IMG/VR virus record: IMGVR_UViG_3300030098_000370
Span: 1 to 23,224 of that record
DNA length: 23,224 nucleotides
Source: a virus
Direction: 5' to 3' (one strand)
Part shown: piece after piece, positions 7,873 through 16,080 of the stretch
Layout of the letters: each line of letters opens with the position of its first letter
How positions within the stretch are numbered: position 1 is the stretch's first letter
Program-made: the position numbers and the translations under genes
The notes under the pieces: generated by a model
The model's database searches: none
What the model was told of the DNA's origin: nothing
What the model saw: the letters and a program-made list of their open reading frames with translations, nothing else

Positions 7873-8462
7873 TGCCAATATTTCAAACATTATATACTGG
7901 TAGGTTTTTAGCAGAGACGTTTGGGGCTGATGTTCAGTATAAAAGGGATACTTTTGCTGCTGATACAAGGTTCTATGATGCTCAAAAACAAGTAGCCATA
8001 AACAATCAATTAGCCTACAATTCATTTTTACACATCAATCAAGAACAAGCATTAGATTTAAAACGATTAGCCTTTGATAAAGCTGATATTAGGCGAATGT
8101 CTATGGAAGAAGTAGCAAAACAAAGGGCTATAAATGCAAGTATGGGTGGAGATAGAGGCAGAGTTGGTCAGAGTTCTGATGCAGTAATAGATAATATAAG
8201 ACGTAGGGCTTACTTAGCTTTAGCTCGGAAAGACTTAAATAGACAGATAAGAATGGCAAGCTTTGACCAACGAAGGAAGAATGTAACTCTAAGTACGACT
8301 AGTAAGAATAATATAGCTTTTTCCAACTTACAAATTAGTCCAAGTAAAACTGGAGCTATCCTTAAAGTGTTGGGTTCTGGTATACAGAACAATATTGATG
8401 CTAAGGTCGGTACTTTGAGTACCTCAGGTAAAGCCACACAAACTACAATTACTACAACATAA
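7872..8462 (+). CDS. gp14: Internal virion protein B, T7 gp14-like
   Basis: In T7, gp14 is ejected first and forms the outer-membrane pore of the DNA translocation channel. This product has exactly the T7 length (196 aa) and the expected position between gp13 and gp15. It is Ala/Gln/Arg-rich and mostly helical with a central 'FLHINQEQALDLKRLAFDKADIRRMSMEEVAKQRAINASMGGDRGRVGQSSDAV' type region (about 53-105), in which the 'G.....G.SG/SSDAV' turn is typical of podovirus gp14-like proteins. The C-terminus is Ser/Thr-rich. The start overlaps the preceding stop by one base (TAATG). Confidence 0.85.
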   Translation: MPIFQTLYTGRFLAETFGADVQYKRDTFAADTRFYDAQKQVAINNQLAYNSFLHINQEQALDLKRLAFDKADIRRMSMEEVAKQRAINASMGGDRGRVGQSSDAVIDNIRRRAYLALARKDLNRQIRMASFDQRRKNVTLSTTSKNNIAFSNLQISPSKTGAILKVLGSGIQNNIDAKVGTLSTSGKATQTTITTT

Positions 8463-8480
8463 AGATTTATTGGAGCATAT

Positions 8481-11267
8481 ATGTCACAGCAAGACCAATT
8501 CAGGCTTGATCCTGTTGAAACAAAAATCACAGCTCCTATTTCTGATGTTTCAGTTCAACAAACTCCTACTAATGATACTGGGTTACAAGCCGGTGTAACT
8601 GCCCTTTCTCAAGCTATGGGAAGTTTAGCTGATTTTGCTAAAAAAAGACGAATACAAGAGGACACCCTTATAGCTGAGGAAGCTGCAGCTAGAGAAGAAG
8701 TAATGCCGGGAGGACTACTACCAGTAGCTCAATCAGCTTATCACAATGTTGTTGATATAAATACTAAAGCTGAGGTATTAGCTAGTGTCAAGCTATGGAC
8801 TGAGGGTGATGATTACTTAGGAGTTATTAAGAGTGATGCCACTTCTAGAGAAAAATCAGATGTTTTAAAGAACAAGTTTGCTTCCTTCAAAGCTGAGGGA
8901 ATGAATTCTATTAGAAATCCTGCCTTACTACAGTCATTTAATCTTGAGATGAATGAGTTACAAGCAGCTCAAGAAAAGATCATCTATGAGATAGAAAAGA
9001 AAGATATGACTGTAGAAACTATTCAAGGGATAAAGAATGTCATAACAGATGCTAAGAATTTTGCTGAGATAACAGGTGCAACGGAACTAGCTGACATATT
9101 TAATAAAAGATGGATTAATGCTATGGGTCTAGATGTTAAAAAGACTCTGCCGTGGATTACTAATAAAGAAGCACGGCTCTTAGCTATGCAGACTTTAATG
9201 CAAGATGAAGATATTCTATTGAGACCTGATATTATCCATGATATTCTAGGAGAAGAATACTCTAAAGGGTTTACTTATTCTGCCTTACTCATAGGTACTG
9301 GTGATGATGCTGATGCTTTCAGAAAGATGCACTCAGAATATCTATCAGACTCCAAGGCTTTATTCACTAAACTATCTACAGAAGACAAGGCTTCTTATGA
9401 TAAATTGGTAGAAGACTCAAGAGATGCGGCTTACCAGATATTCATGGAGAATGGGGCAACTATGGAAGCTGCCACAATGGTTAGGGAGTTCCTGACTAAT
9501 AGTGGAGCTTTTGATGACAAGAAGAAACTTGAGTCAGAGATGAAATCCTTTGAGTCATACTTCAATAGTGCTGAGAGATATGGTAGGTTTTCCAAGCAAT
9601 ACCAAGAAGTAGTAGACTTGGTTATCAAGAATGAGATCACAACTAAACATCAGCTTAATAGTCTTCTTCTAGCTAAACAGATTAATACTGACTTATGGTC
9701 AGAGGTCGGAACTCTACTAACAGAAGAAGGTGAGCAAAGAAAGAGTTTAATCAAGAGCTATAAGGAAAGTACATCTACTATGCGTTCCCAGATGGTTTCC
9801 TCTATTAAAATGGCTCTCAGTAACAATAAGAATCTCTCAGCTATTCTTGAGGTCATGGATAAGAGAAAGCTGGGGAATGCTGAGATGTTGAAACTCATAG
9901 CTGACAGCGGTTTAGATGGTGGTGAGTTTTCTACCATGATGAATGGGCTACAGGTAATGCTCAATGACATGGATAAACTAGCTACTGAATGGGGAACTAG
10001 AGATGCAGCTACAGATTCCCCTGTTAGAACCGATGAGTTCATGCAAGTCTTCAAGGAACAAGGACATCAGCTATTACAAGCAGCTAGAAAGATATCTGAG
10101 TTAACAGCACAAGAAGATGAACAACTAAGAATATCCATTGAAAATAAAGCTCAGAATAAAACTGCTTCTAAACTAGGGTTTCAATTTGGGGGTACTGATA
10201 AAAAACTCCCTTGGATGGAACAAGTAAAACAAAAGAATAAAGAAGTTAATGAAGCAATAAAAAAGAGAATAGTAGATCAAGCCAAGGTTAACAAACAGGA
10301 CAACCAGAAGGTAGTAGAGAAAGTTAATCAACTGAAAAAAGATGGTATGTTTGATGGAATACTTGGATATCTAATGCCGGGAACCTTCAGTCCTACTCAG
10401 GAAGGTATGAGAGATAAACTGGAAGCTGGAACTACAAATGAAACTCAGGATCCTAAACCAAAGGATAAAAAAGATTCCAGTTGGTTTGATAAACTCGTAG
10501 GAGAACAACAAACAGGAACATATAAATCGGGTAAGAACTACACCTATGATAAAAAGAAAAGTGAGGATGAAGAAGAATACCTAAAGAGACTATTAAATCC
10601 TTCAAGTACACCTATTACAGTTCCAAAGTATCAAGAAAAAGTACCTCAAGCAGAACTGGATAAGAATGTGGATTACCAAAGGTGGAAGAATAGACAGCAA
10701 CAACTAAAAGATAACGTAGATAGAATAGGATTTCGTCATCAGTTGTTCAATGAGTTAGGTAAACTTACTCTTGTTAGCATGAATACAGGCAAAGATATCA
10801 AGGATAATCCCGGTAATGTAGAAGAAGGTCAGGGGTTTGGTGGTGAGACTGGTGAACTCTATGCAAAAGATAGAGTAAAACAAGGGAGGAAACCTTTTGT
10901 AGTCTTTGATACTCCTCAGATGGGCTTGAGGGCTATGTTCATGGATATACGCACAAAGATTAAAAGTCTTGATGGTAACTTGTTAAAGATGATTACCAAG
11001 TATGCACCTCCAGAAGACAATAATGATACCAAGGCTTACTATGAACACGTTAAGAAAAATGTTGGAGGTAAAGAAAAGGTAACTGAGGATGACTTGATGG
11101 ACATAGTAAGGACTATGATTAAACATGAAAATAAACCAGAGGTTGCTGACTACTACCTAAGTGATCCTAAAATTCTTAAAGAGGCCTTTGAGTTATCTAA
11201 GAAACAGCTTCCTAGCGGAACTACCTATAAAGAAGCTATAAAACTAATAAAAGGGCTAGAGGTTTAA
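8481..11267 (+). CDS. gp15: Internal virion protein C, T7 gp15-like, with a C-terminal P5-type murein-hydrolase-like domain
   Basis: In T7, gp15 is part of the internal core and, once ejected, of the periplasmic tunnel. This protein (928 aa) is longer than T7 gp15 (747 aa). Residues 1-650 are long helical repeats as in gp15. Residues about 640-735 are a Lys/Asp/Glu-rich, low-complexity linker. Residues about 755-905 form an added domain with 'NPGN' (776-779), 'PFVVFDTPQMGLRAM' (ending near 819) and 'YAPPEDNNDTKAYY' (841-854). This N-P-G-N / G-x-RA / APP-N-T-x-Y pattern is that of phage P5-type virion proteins linked to cell-wall degradation. Hydrolase activity is inferred. The ribosome site GGAG (8472-8475) is 5 nt before the ATG. 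Confidence 0.85.
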   Translation: MSQQDQFRLDPVETKITAPISDVSVQQTPTNDTGLQAGVTALSQAMGSLADFAKKRRIQEDTLIAEEAAAREEVMPGGLLPVAQSAYHNVVDINTKAEVLASVKLWTEGDDYLGVIKSDATSREKSDVLKNKFASFKAEGMNSIRNPALLQSFNLEMNELQAAQEKIIYEIEKKDMTVETIQGIKNVITDAKNFAEITGATELADIFNKRWINAMGLDVKKTLPWITNKEARLLAMQTLMQDEDILLRPDIIHDILGEEYSKGFTYSALLIGTGDDADAFRKMHSEYLSDSKALFTKLSTEDKASYDKLVEDSRDAAYQIFMENGATMEAATMVREFLTNSGAFDDKKKLESEMKSFESYFNSAERYGRFSKQYQEVVDLVIKNEITTKHQLNSLLLAKQINTDLWSEVGTLLTEEGEQRKSLIKSYKESTSTMRSQMVSSIKMALSNNKNLSAILEVMDKRKLGNAEMLKLIADSGLDGGEFSTMMNGLQVMLNDMDKLATEWGTRDAATDSPVRTDEFMQVFKEQGHQLLQAARKISELTAQEDEQLRISIENKAQNKTASKLGFQFGGTDKKLPWMEQVKQKNKEVNEAIKKRIVDQAKVNKQDNQKVVEKVNQLKKDGMFDGILGYLMPGTFSPTQEGMRDKLEAGTTNETQDPKPKDKKDSSWFDKLVGEQQTGTYKSGKNYTYDKKKSEDEEEYLKRLLNPSSTPITVPKYQEKVPQAELDKNVDYQRWKNRQQQLKDNVDRIGFRHQLFNELGKLTLVSMNTGKDIKDNPGNVEEGQGFGGETGELYAKDRVKQGRKPFVVFDTPQMGLRAMFMDIRTKIKSLDGNLLKMITKYAPPEDNNDTKAYYEHVKKNVGGKEKVTEDDLMDIVRTMIKHENKPEVADYYLSDPKILKEAFELSKKQLPSGTTYKEAIKLIKGLEV

Positions 11268-14200
11268 ATGGTTAAAAGAACTGAGCCAACACAAGAAGAT
11301 ATATTTGCAGATGACTATATAGAGCATGATTCTAGTGCAGTCTCCAATTGGGCTAATCTAAGGAAACGTAGAGATGAGTATGAGGGTTCTTCAGCTCACA
11401 TAAATGATCTACAGGATATAGCACATGATAACCAATTTGCTCCTATAGCTGACCAAGAGATCAGCAAGATTGCCAATAATGATGATAGTGGTTTCTTTGG
11501 TACTGTTATGAACATGGGTAAACAACTTGGTATAGGTGCTGCCAAAGGTGTTGAAGAAACATTGGAATTTGCAGGAGTAGTTGAGGATAATGCTTTTCAT
11601 CTGCCTGATCCTACAACTACTGCCGAGAGTCTTGTTCAAGGTATCGGGCAGTTCCTCCCATTGTTTATCCCAAGTAATATGGCTATCTCTGCAGCTCTTA
11701 GAGCTTCTACTTTCTTTGGTAAAACAGAACAACTCACTAAAGCTGGACAAATGGTTTCAGCTATGGGAGCTGGAGCTATCTCTGATTTTGCTTCATTTGA
11801 TCCTAAAGATCCTAATGTAGCTAACTTCCTGTTAACTTCAGGTGCAATAGCCAAGGACAGTATGGCTGGAGCAGCTCTTAAAGAGTGGTTAGCTCAAGAC
11901 GATAGTGACTCTAGGTTAACTGCAAGAACTAAAAATGCTACTTCAGGTCTTATTGCTGGAGCTATAGTTGACCAAGTATTTAGAGCTGCTGGTGGAGCTA
12001 TCAGGGGATTCAGAGGTAAGAATGGAGAGGTCATTCCAGATGATAAGGTTAAACTGGATGACATGGATGAAGGTAATATCTATGCAGATGATGACTATGG
12101 AGTAGCACCTACAGAAAATCCTCTATGGGATGTAGATGATGCTCCTAAACAACAGTATACCTCAGAGAAGACTTCCATTAACCAAAGTAAACCTACAGCT
12201 TTAGTTAACTCTAAGGGTATCAAGTGGGAAAAAGATACAGTTAACCTAGATATAGGAGGAGGTAAACACCCTAAAACTACAGAATCTCTAGCTAGAAAGG
12301 GTGTTACCAATCATATTTATGATCCCTTTAATAGAACCAGAAGTCAGAACAAGGCTGCTATAAGATCTGCTGGTGATGGACAGTCTGATACAGTAACTAT
12401 CAGTAATACTTTAAATGTTATAAAGGAGCCTGAGGTAAGAACAAGGATTCTAAGACAAGCTGAGAATGCTCTTAAAGAGGACGGTAAGGTATATATCCTT
12501 ATCCATGAGGGAGATAAGTCTGCTTTAGGTAAAGAAACACCAAAAGGATGGCAGAATAATAGGAAAGCTAATACTTACCTAGAAGAAGTACAGGAAATAT
12601 TTCCTAATGCTACTCGTAAAGGAAATGTTATTACAGCTTCCAAAGAGGGAAGTAAGAGTTTATTTGATGCTGTAAGACCTGTAGTGGGTCATCAGTTAGA
12701 TACACTACAAAAGATGAAGACTACTGATCCTGAGTACATTAAGAAACTCCAAGATCAACTCCCATCAAGACAAGCAGCCATACTGGACGAAGCTGATAAA
12801 TTAGAGAGAGATTACCTCACTCCATTTGAAAGAGAAACTCCAGAGAGACAACAACAAGTATACGACATTATTGAAAGATGGGCTAAAGGTGAGGCCGTAC
12901 AGGACTCTGATATGAGTATCATTGAGTCTATGAACTTACTGAAGATCGAGGATGAGGGTGATATCCCCAATCTCTTACAGTTTCTCTCAAGAGAAATGGA
13001 TATAGCAAAGCTCACTAAGAAGACTATCAAGGATGGTGACTTTGATACCATGTCAGGGTTACAGGAGATATACAACTTAGACAAAAGATCTGCCGTAAAG
13101 ATCATACAGAAACACAAGGGTAACGTCAGGGAAGCCATAAGATTTGTAGGAGCTGCAAGAGCATTAGCTACAGGATTTATGAAGAAAGCTGACGAATCTT
13201 TGGATCTCTTTGTTAAAACTGGTGATGAAGTTCATTGGGATGAGTTCCAGAAAAACTCAGGGTTGGGCTATGATATGCTAGTAGCTGGTGGTGAGCTAAG
13301 TAAAGCCTCCTCAGACTTACTAAGAGCACATAAGCAGACAGTTAACCGAATGAGTAATCTGGAAGAAGTCAAGTTCTTTGCCAGAGAAAACATACTTAAA
13401 GAACCCTTTGAAGTCCGAAAGACTAAAGCTGGTAGATTCAAGAAGCTGAAGAAACAGGATGAGATGGAGATAGAGGGTAGATTTACGGGGGGTCAGAAAC
13501 GTAAGATCAAAATAGACAAGAAGAAAAAGAAAGACTTGGTACTCTCAGAGCAAAAGAGACTCAGAAAGAAGTTTGAGAGACTCTCTAAAGAGATCAGGAA
13601 GCTCAGAGAACAAAATGAAAAGGATGTAGCAGACCTCTTAAAGAAGGACTTGGAGTTCCAAGAGTTAGGAATCAAGAAACTTCAGGATGAAAAGAAAGCT
13701 TTATTAAAGCAAATAAGAGCCAAGAAGCGAAAAGGTGTACCTAAGTCAGCTAAAGAAGCCGAGAAACAACGCATAGAAACTCTCAATAAACAGATAACAG
13801 AACTTACCTTGATGAAAGCTAAACTAATCAAGGAAGGTATCGCTCCTGAGAGAAAAGCCAAGATAATCAAAAGTGACCATGAGAAGAAACTAATAGCTGA
13901 CAGGGAGAAACTCAAGGAAGAATTAGGTCTCATAGAGAAGAAAGGGTTAACTGACGAAGAAATCAGGGAATTAGCTATAGAACAAGCTAGAAGGGAAGAA
14001 ATAGTTGACATAGAGAATGCTAATATAATGCAACTCAAGGCTAGACTGTCGGCTATGAGGCTGAGTGGTAAAGCTAGAACCAGAGATGCTGGACTTGAAC
14101 TGTATATTAATGGTCTATTATCTTCCATTAAAACCTCAGAGGTTAACTTCTTAGGTAATCTGACAGCTATGTTTACTAGTGTTATAGACCGAATGTATGC

Positions 14201-16079
14201 AGGGGCTAAATCTGGTGGTGAAATACAGTTTAAAGAAGCTACAGAACTCATGTGGGGGTATCTACAGGAAATCCCTGAGTTCTTTAGTATTGTCCATAAG
14301 GCATGGAAGACTCCACTGGATAACAATGTTAAACAGGACTTCATAAGACCTGAGAATAGAGCTATCAGTAAAGAAGCATTCAGACAAGGAGGAAGTTTAG
14401 GTAAAGCTATAGACTATGTAGGTTCTGTAGTTAATTTTCCCGGTAAACTTCTGCTTACTGCCGATGAAGTATTTAAAACTTTCAACTATAGAGCTGAAGT
14501 TAAAGCTTTAGCTTACCGTAAAGCTGTAAATGAGTTGGGAAGTGCTGGAGCATCCTCAGGAGAAAAACATCTACTCAGAGAACGAATAGATGACATTATG
14601 AATAACATAGCTAAACATGAAGATATTACTGATGCTGCCAGAGAATTTGCAGCCAAGAATACTTATACCAATAAACTTGCTGACCATGTAGAAGTTGATC
14701 CTATTACAGGTAAGGAAAAGGTAGTCCAAGGATTAGGCAATAGACTCAAAGGTATACTTGAGAAAGATCCTACAGGTATTGTAAGGGTATTTATACCCTT
14801 CTTTCAGACTCCGGCTAACCTCCTCAATTTTGCATGGGAACGAACACCTTGGCTACGAAGGTGGAATAGAACACTACAGGATGAATTGGCAGGTAAGATG
14901 GGGCAAGGAGCCAAGGAACTGGCAGAAGCTAGAGTTGCTACTTCTCGTATTATGTGGGGAGGTATGTTCGCTGCAGCTTGGTCTGGTAATTTTACTGGTG
15001 CTCCTCCACTTGATCCTAACCTAAGGAAAACCTTAGAAGCTGATATGGGTGGCCCACATTGGTATAGCTATCATGGTGGTATACAAGATGGTTGGAAGAA
15101 GTATGATAGATTCGATCCTCTTGGTGTAATCATGGCTGCTAATGCAAACTTAGCTATTATGATGAAAGCTTCTGTTAATCTACATAAACAGTATCAACAA
15201 GGTGACCCCTCAGATGAAATCTTTGAGAAGGCTAAAGAAGTATTAGAAGCAGGAATCATGGGTACTGTCAAACTACTAACAGATAGACACTATCTTCAAG
15301 GGTTTGCAGAACTAATAGACATTATGACAGGCGATCACAAGGGGTTATCTAAGTTAAGACCCTTTGGTAAACGTCTAGTAGGTGCTATTGATCCTAGAAC
15401 TAGCTTCTATTCTTCTTTTAGACGTAATCTAACTAGAGGTATTGAACCAGAAAAACTTGAGAAACTCCAACATACTGACATGGAAAGTATGGGAGACTTT
15501 GCTAAAGAGATAGGCATTATCTTTGAAGAAGCATTGAGGGATGTAACCCCCGGTTATGGAACAAAAGTAGCAGCTAAAAACTTAGTAGGTGAGCCTGTAT
15601 TGTTTCCGGGTGGTAATGAAGAAATAGATAGGACACCTTTTCAGATGATGGGAGATATAGGTAAGGCTCTATTTGATCCTAACCCTCCTGTAACTGGTTC
15701 TAAGAGTCCTCTAATCCGTAAATTAGCAGAGTTAGAGTCTACTCAAGGTCAACCATCTACAGTTAACAAGATAAATGGTATGACTATGACTGATGAAGAA
15801 AAGGCATTCTTTGTTGATAGATGGACTGAGTGGAACAAGAAGCTGGAGAAACTTGTAGTCTCTAAGAGTTTCACCCAGTTACCTCTAGGTACTCAACGGT
15901 TTATCCTTGAGTTGGCTATAAGTGGTAATAAGGAAAGAGCCAAGAAACAAACCTTGATAGCTTATGAGAGACTACTTCATGGTACATTTGAATTTAAGAT
16001 TAATGAGTTAAGGAAACGAGTTTCTGAGGATATGCCTACAGGATTTAATCAATTTAACCTAATGCAAAGAGAACAATAA
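11268..16079 (+). CDS. gp16: Internal virion protein D, T7 gp16-like, with embedded SAM-methyltransferase-like domain
   Basis: The largest ejection protein (1603 aa against 1318 in T7), expected to enter the cell ahead of the genome. Residues ~75-245 are hydrophobic helices with 'AGAISDFASFDPKDP' (~168-182). Residues ~315-460 look like a class I methyltransferase: 'NLDIGGGKHP' (motif I, ~325-334), 'YDPFNRT' (351-357), 'DTVTISNTLNVI' (374-385) and 'GKVYILIHEGD', then 'GWQNN'. Residues ~750-935 are a long Lys/Glu/Arg coiled coil. After ~940 comes the 'SEVNFLGNLTAMF' helical region, then 'YDRFDPLGV', shared with large phage ejection proteins. I find no N-terminal lytic transglycosylase motif such as T7 gp16 has. 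It starts at TAAATG after the gp15-like gene. Confidence 0.88.
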   Translation: MVKRTEPTQEDIFADDYIEHDSSAVSNWANLRKRRDEYEGSSAHINDLQDIAHDNQFAPIADQEISKIANNDDSGFFGTVMNMGKQLGIGAAKGVEETLEFAGVVEDNAFHLPDPTTTAESLVQGIGQFLPLFIPSNMAISAALRASTFFGKTEQLTKAGQMVSAMGAGAISDFASFDPKDPNVANFLLTSGAIAKDSMAGAALKEWLAQDDSDSRLTARTKNATSGLIAGAIVDQVFRAAGGAIRGFRGKNGEVIPDDKVKLDDMDEGNIYADDDYGVAPTENPLWDVDDAPKQQYTSEKTSINQSKPTALVNSKGIKWEKDTVNLDIGGGKHPKTTESLARKGVTNHIYDPFNRTRSQNKAAIRSAGDGQSDTVTISNTLNVIKEPEVRTRILRQAENALKEDGKVYILIHEGDKSALGKETPKGWQNNRKANTYLEEVQEIFPNATRKGNVITASKEGSKSLFDAVRPVVGHQLDTLQKMKTTDPEYIKKLQDQLPSRQAAILDEADKLERDYLTPFERETPERQQQVYDIIERWAKGEAVQDSDMSIIESMNLLKIEDEGDIPNLLQFLSREMDIAKLTKKTIKDGDFDTMSGLQEIYNLDKRSAVKIIQKHKGNVREAIRFVGAARALATGFMKKADESLDLFVKTGDEVHWDEFQKNSGLGYDMLVAGGELSKASSDLLRAHKQTVNRMSNLEEVKFFARENILKEPFEVRKTKAGRFKKLKKQDEMEIEGRFTGGQKRKIKIDKKKKKDLVLSEQKRLRKKFERLSKEIRKLREQNEKDVADLLKKDLEFQELGIKKLQDEKKALLKQIRAKKRKGVPKSAKEAEKQRIETLNKQITELTLMKAKLIKEGIAPERKAKIIKSDHEKKLIADREKLKEELGLIEKKGLTDEEIRELAIEQARREEIVDIENANIMQLKARLSAMRLSGKARTRDAGLELYINGLLSSIKTSEVNFLGNLTAMFTSVIDRMYAGAKSGGEIQFKEATELMWGYLQEIPEFFSIVHKAWKTPLDNNVKQDFIRPENRAISKEAFRQGGSLGKAIDYVGSVVNFPGKLLLTADEVFKTFNYRAEVKALAYRKAVNELGSAGASSGEKHLLRERIDDIMNNIAKHEDITDAAREFAAKNTYTNKLADHVEVDPITGKEKVVQGLGNRLKGILEKDPTGIVRVFIPFFQTPANLLNFAWERTPWLRRWNRTLQDELAGKMGQGAKELAEARVATSRIMWGGMFAAAWSGNFTGAPPLDPNLRKTLEADMGGPHWYSYHGGIQDGWKKYDRFDPLGVIMAANANLAIMMKASVNLHKQYQQGDPSDEIFEKAKEVLEAGIMGTVKLLTDRHYLQGFAELIDIMTGDHKGLSKLRPFGKRLVGAIDPRTSFYSSFRRNLTRGIEPEKLEKLQHTDMESMGDFAKEIGIIFEEALRDVTPGYGTKVAAKNLVGEPVLFPGGNEEIDRTPFQMMGDIGKALFDPNPPVTGSKSPLIRKLAELESTQGQPSTVNKINGMTMTDEEKAFFVDRWTEWNKKLEKLVVSKSFTQLPLGTQRFILELAISGNKERAKKQTLIAYERLLHGTFEFKINELRKRVSEDMPTGFNQFNLMQREQ

Positions 16080-16080
16080 T

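Noticed and set aside
11581-11820. 79-codon + strand frame inside the gp16-like gene
   Set aside because: It is a Leu-rich out-of-frame shadow of hydrophobic helices in the main gene, without a start signal. The same applies to 14830-15024.
13682-14344. 220-codon open frame on the minus strand
   Set aside because: It lies wholly opposite the Lys/Glu-rich coiled coil of the gp16-like gene. The Ser/Leu/Phe-rich translation is what the complement of AAG/GAA-rich DNA gives, and no ribosome site or promoter is seen.
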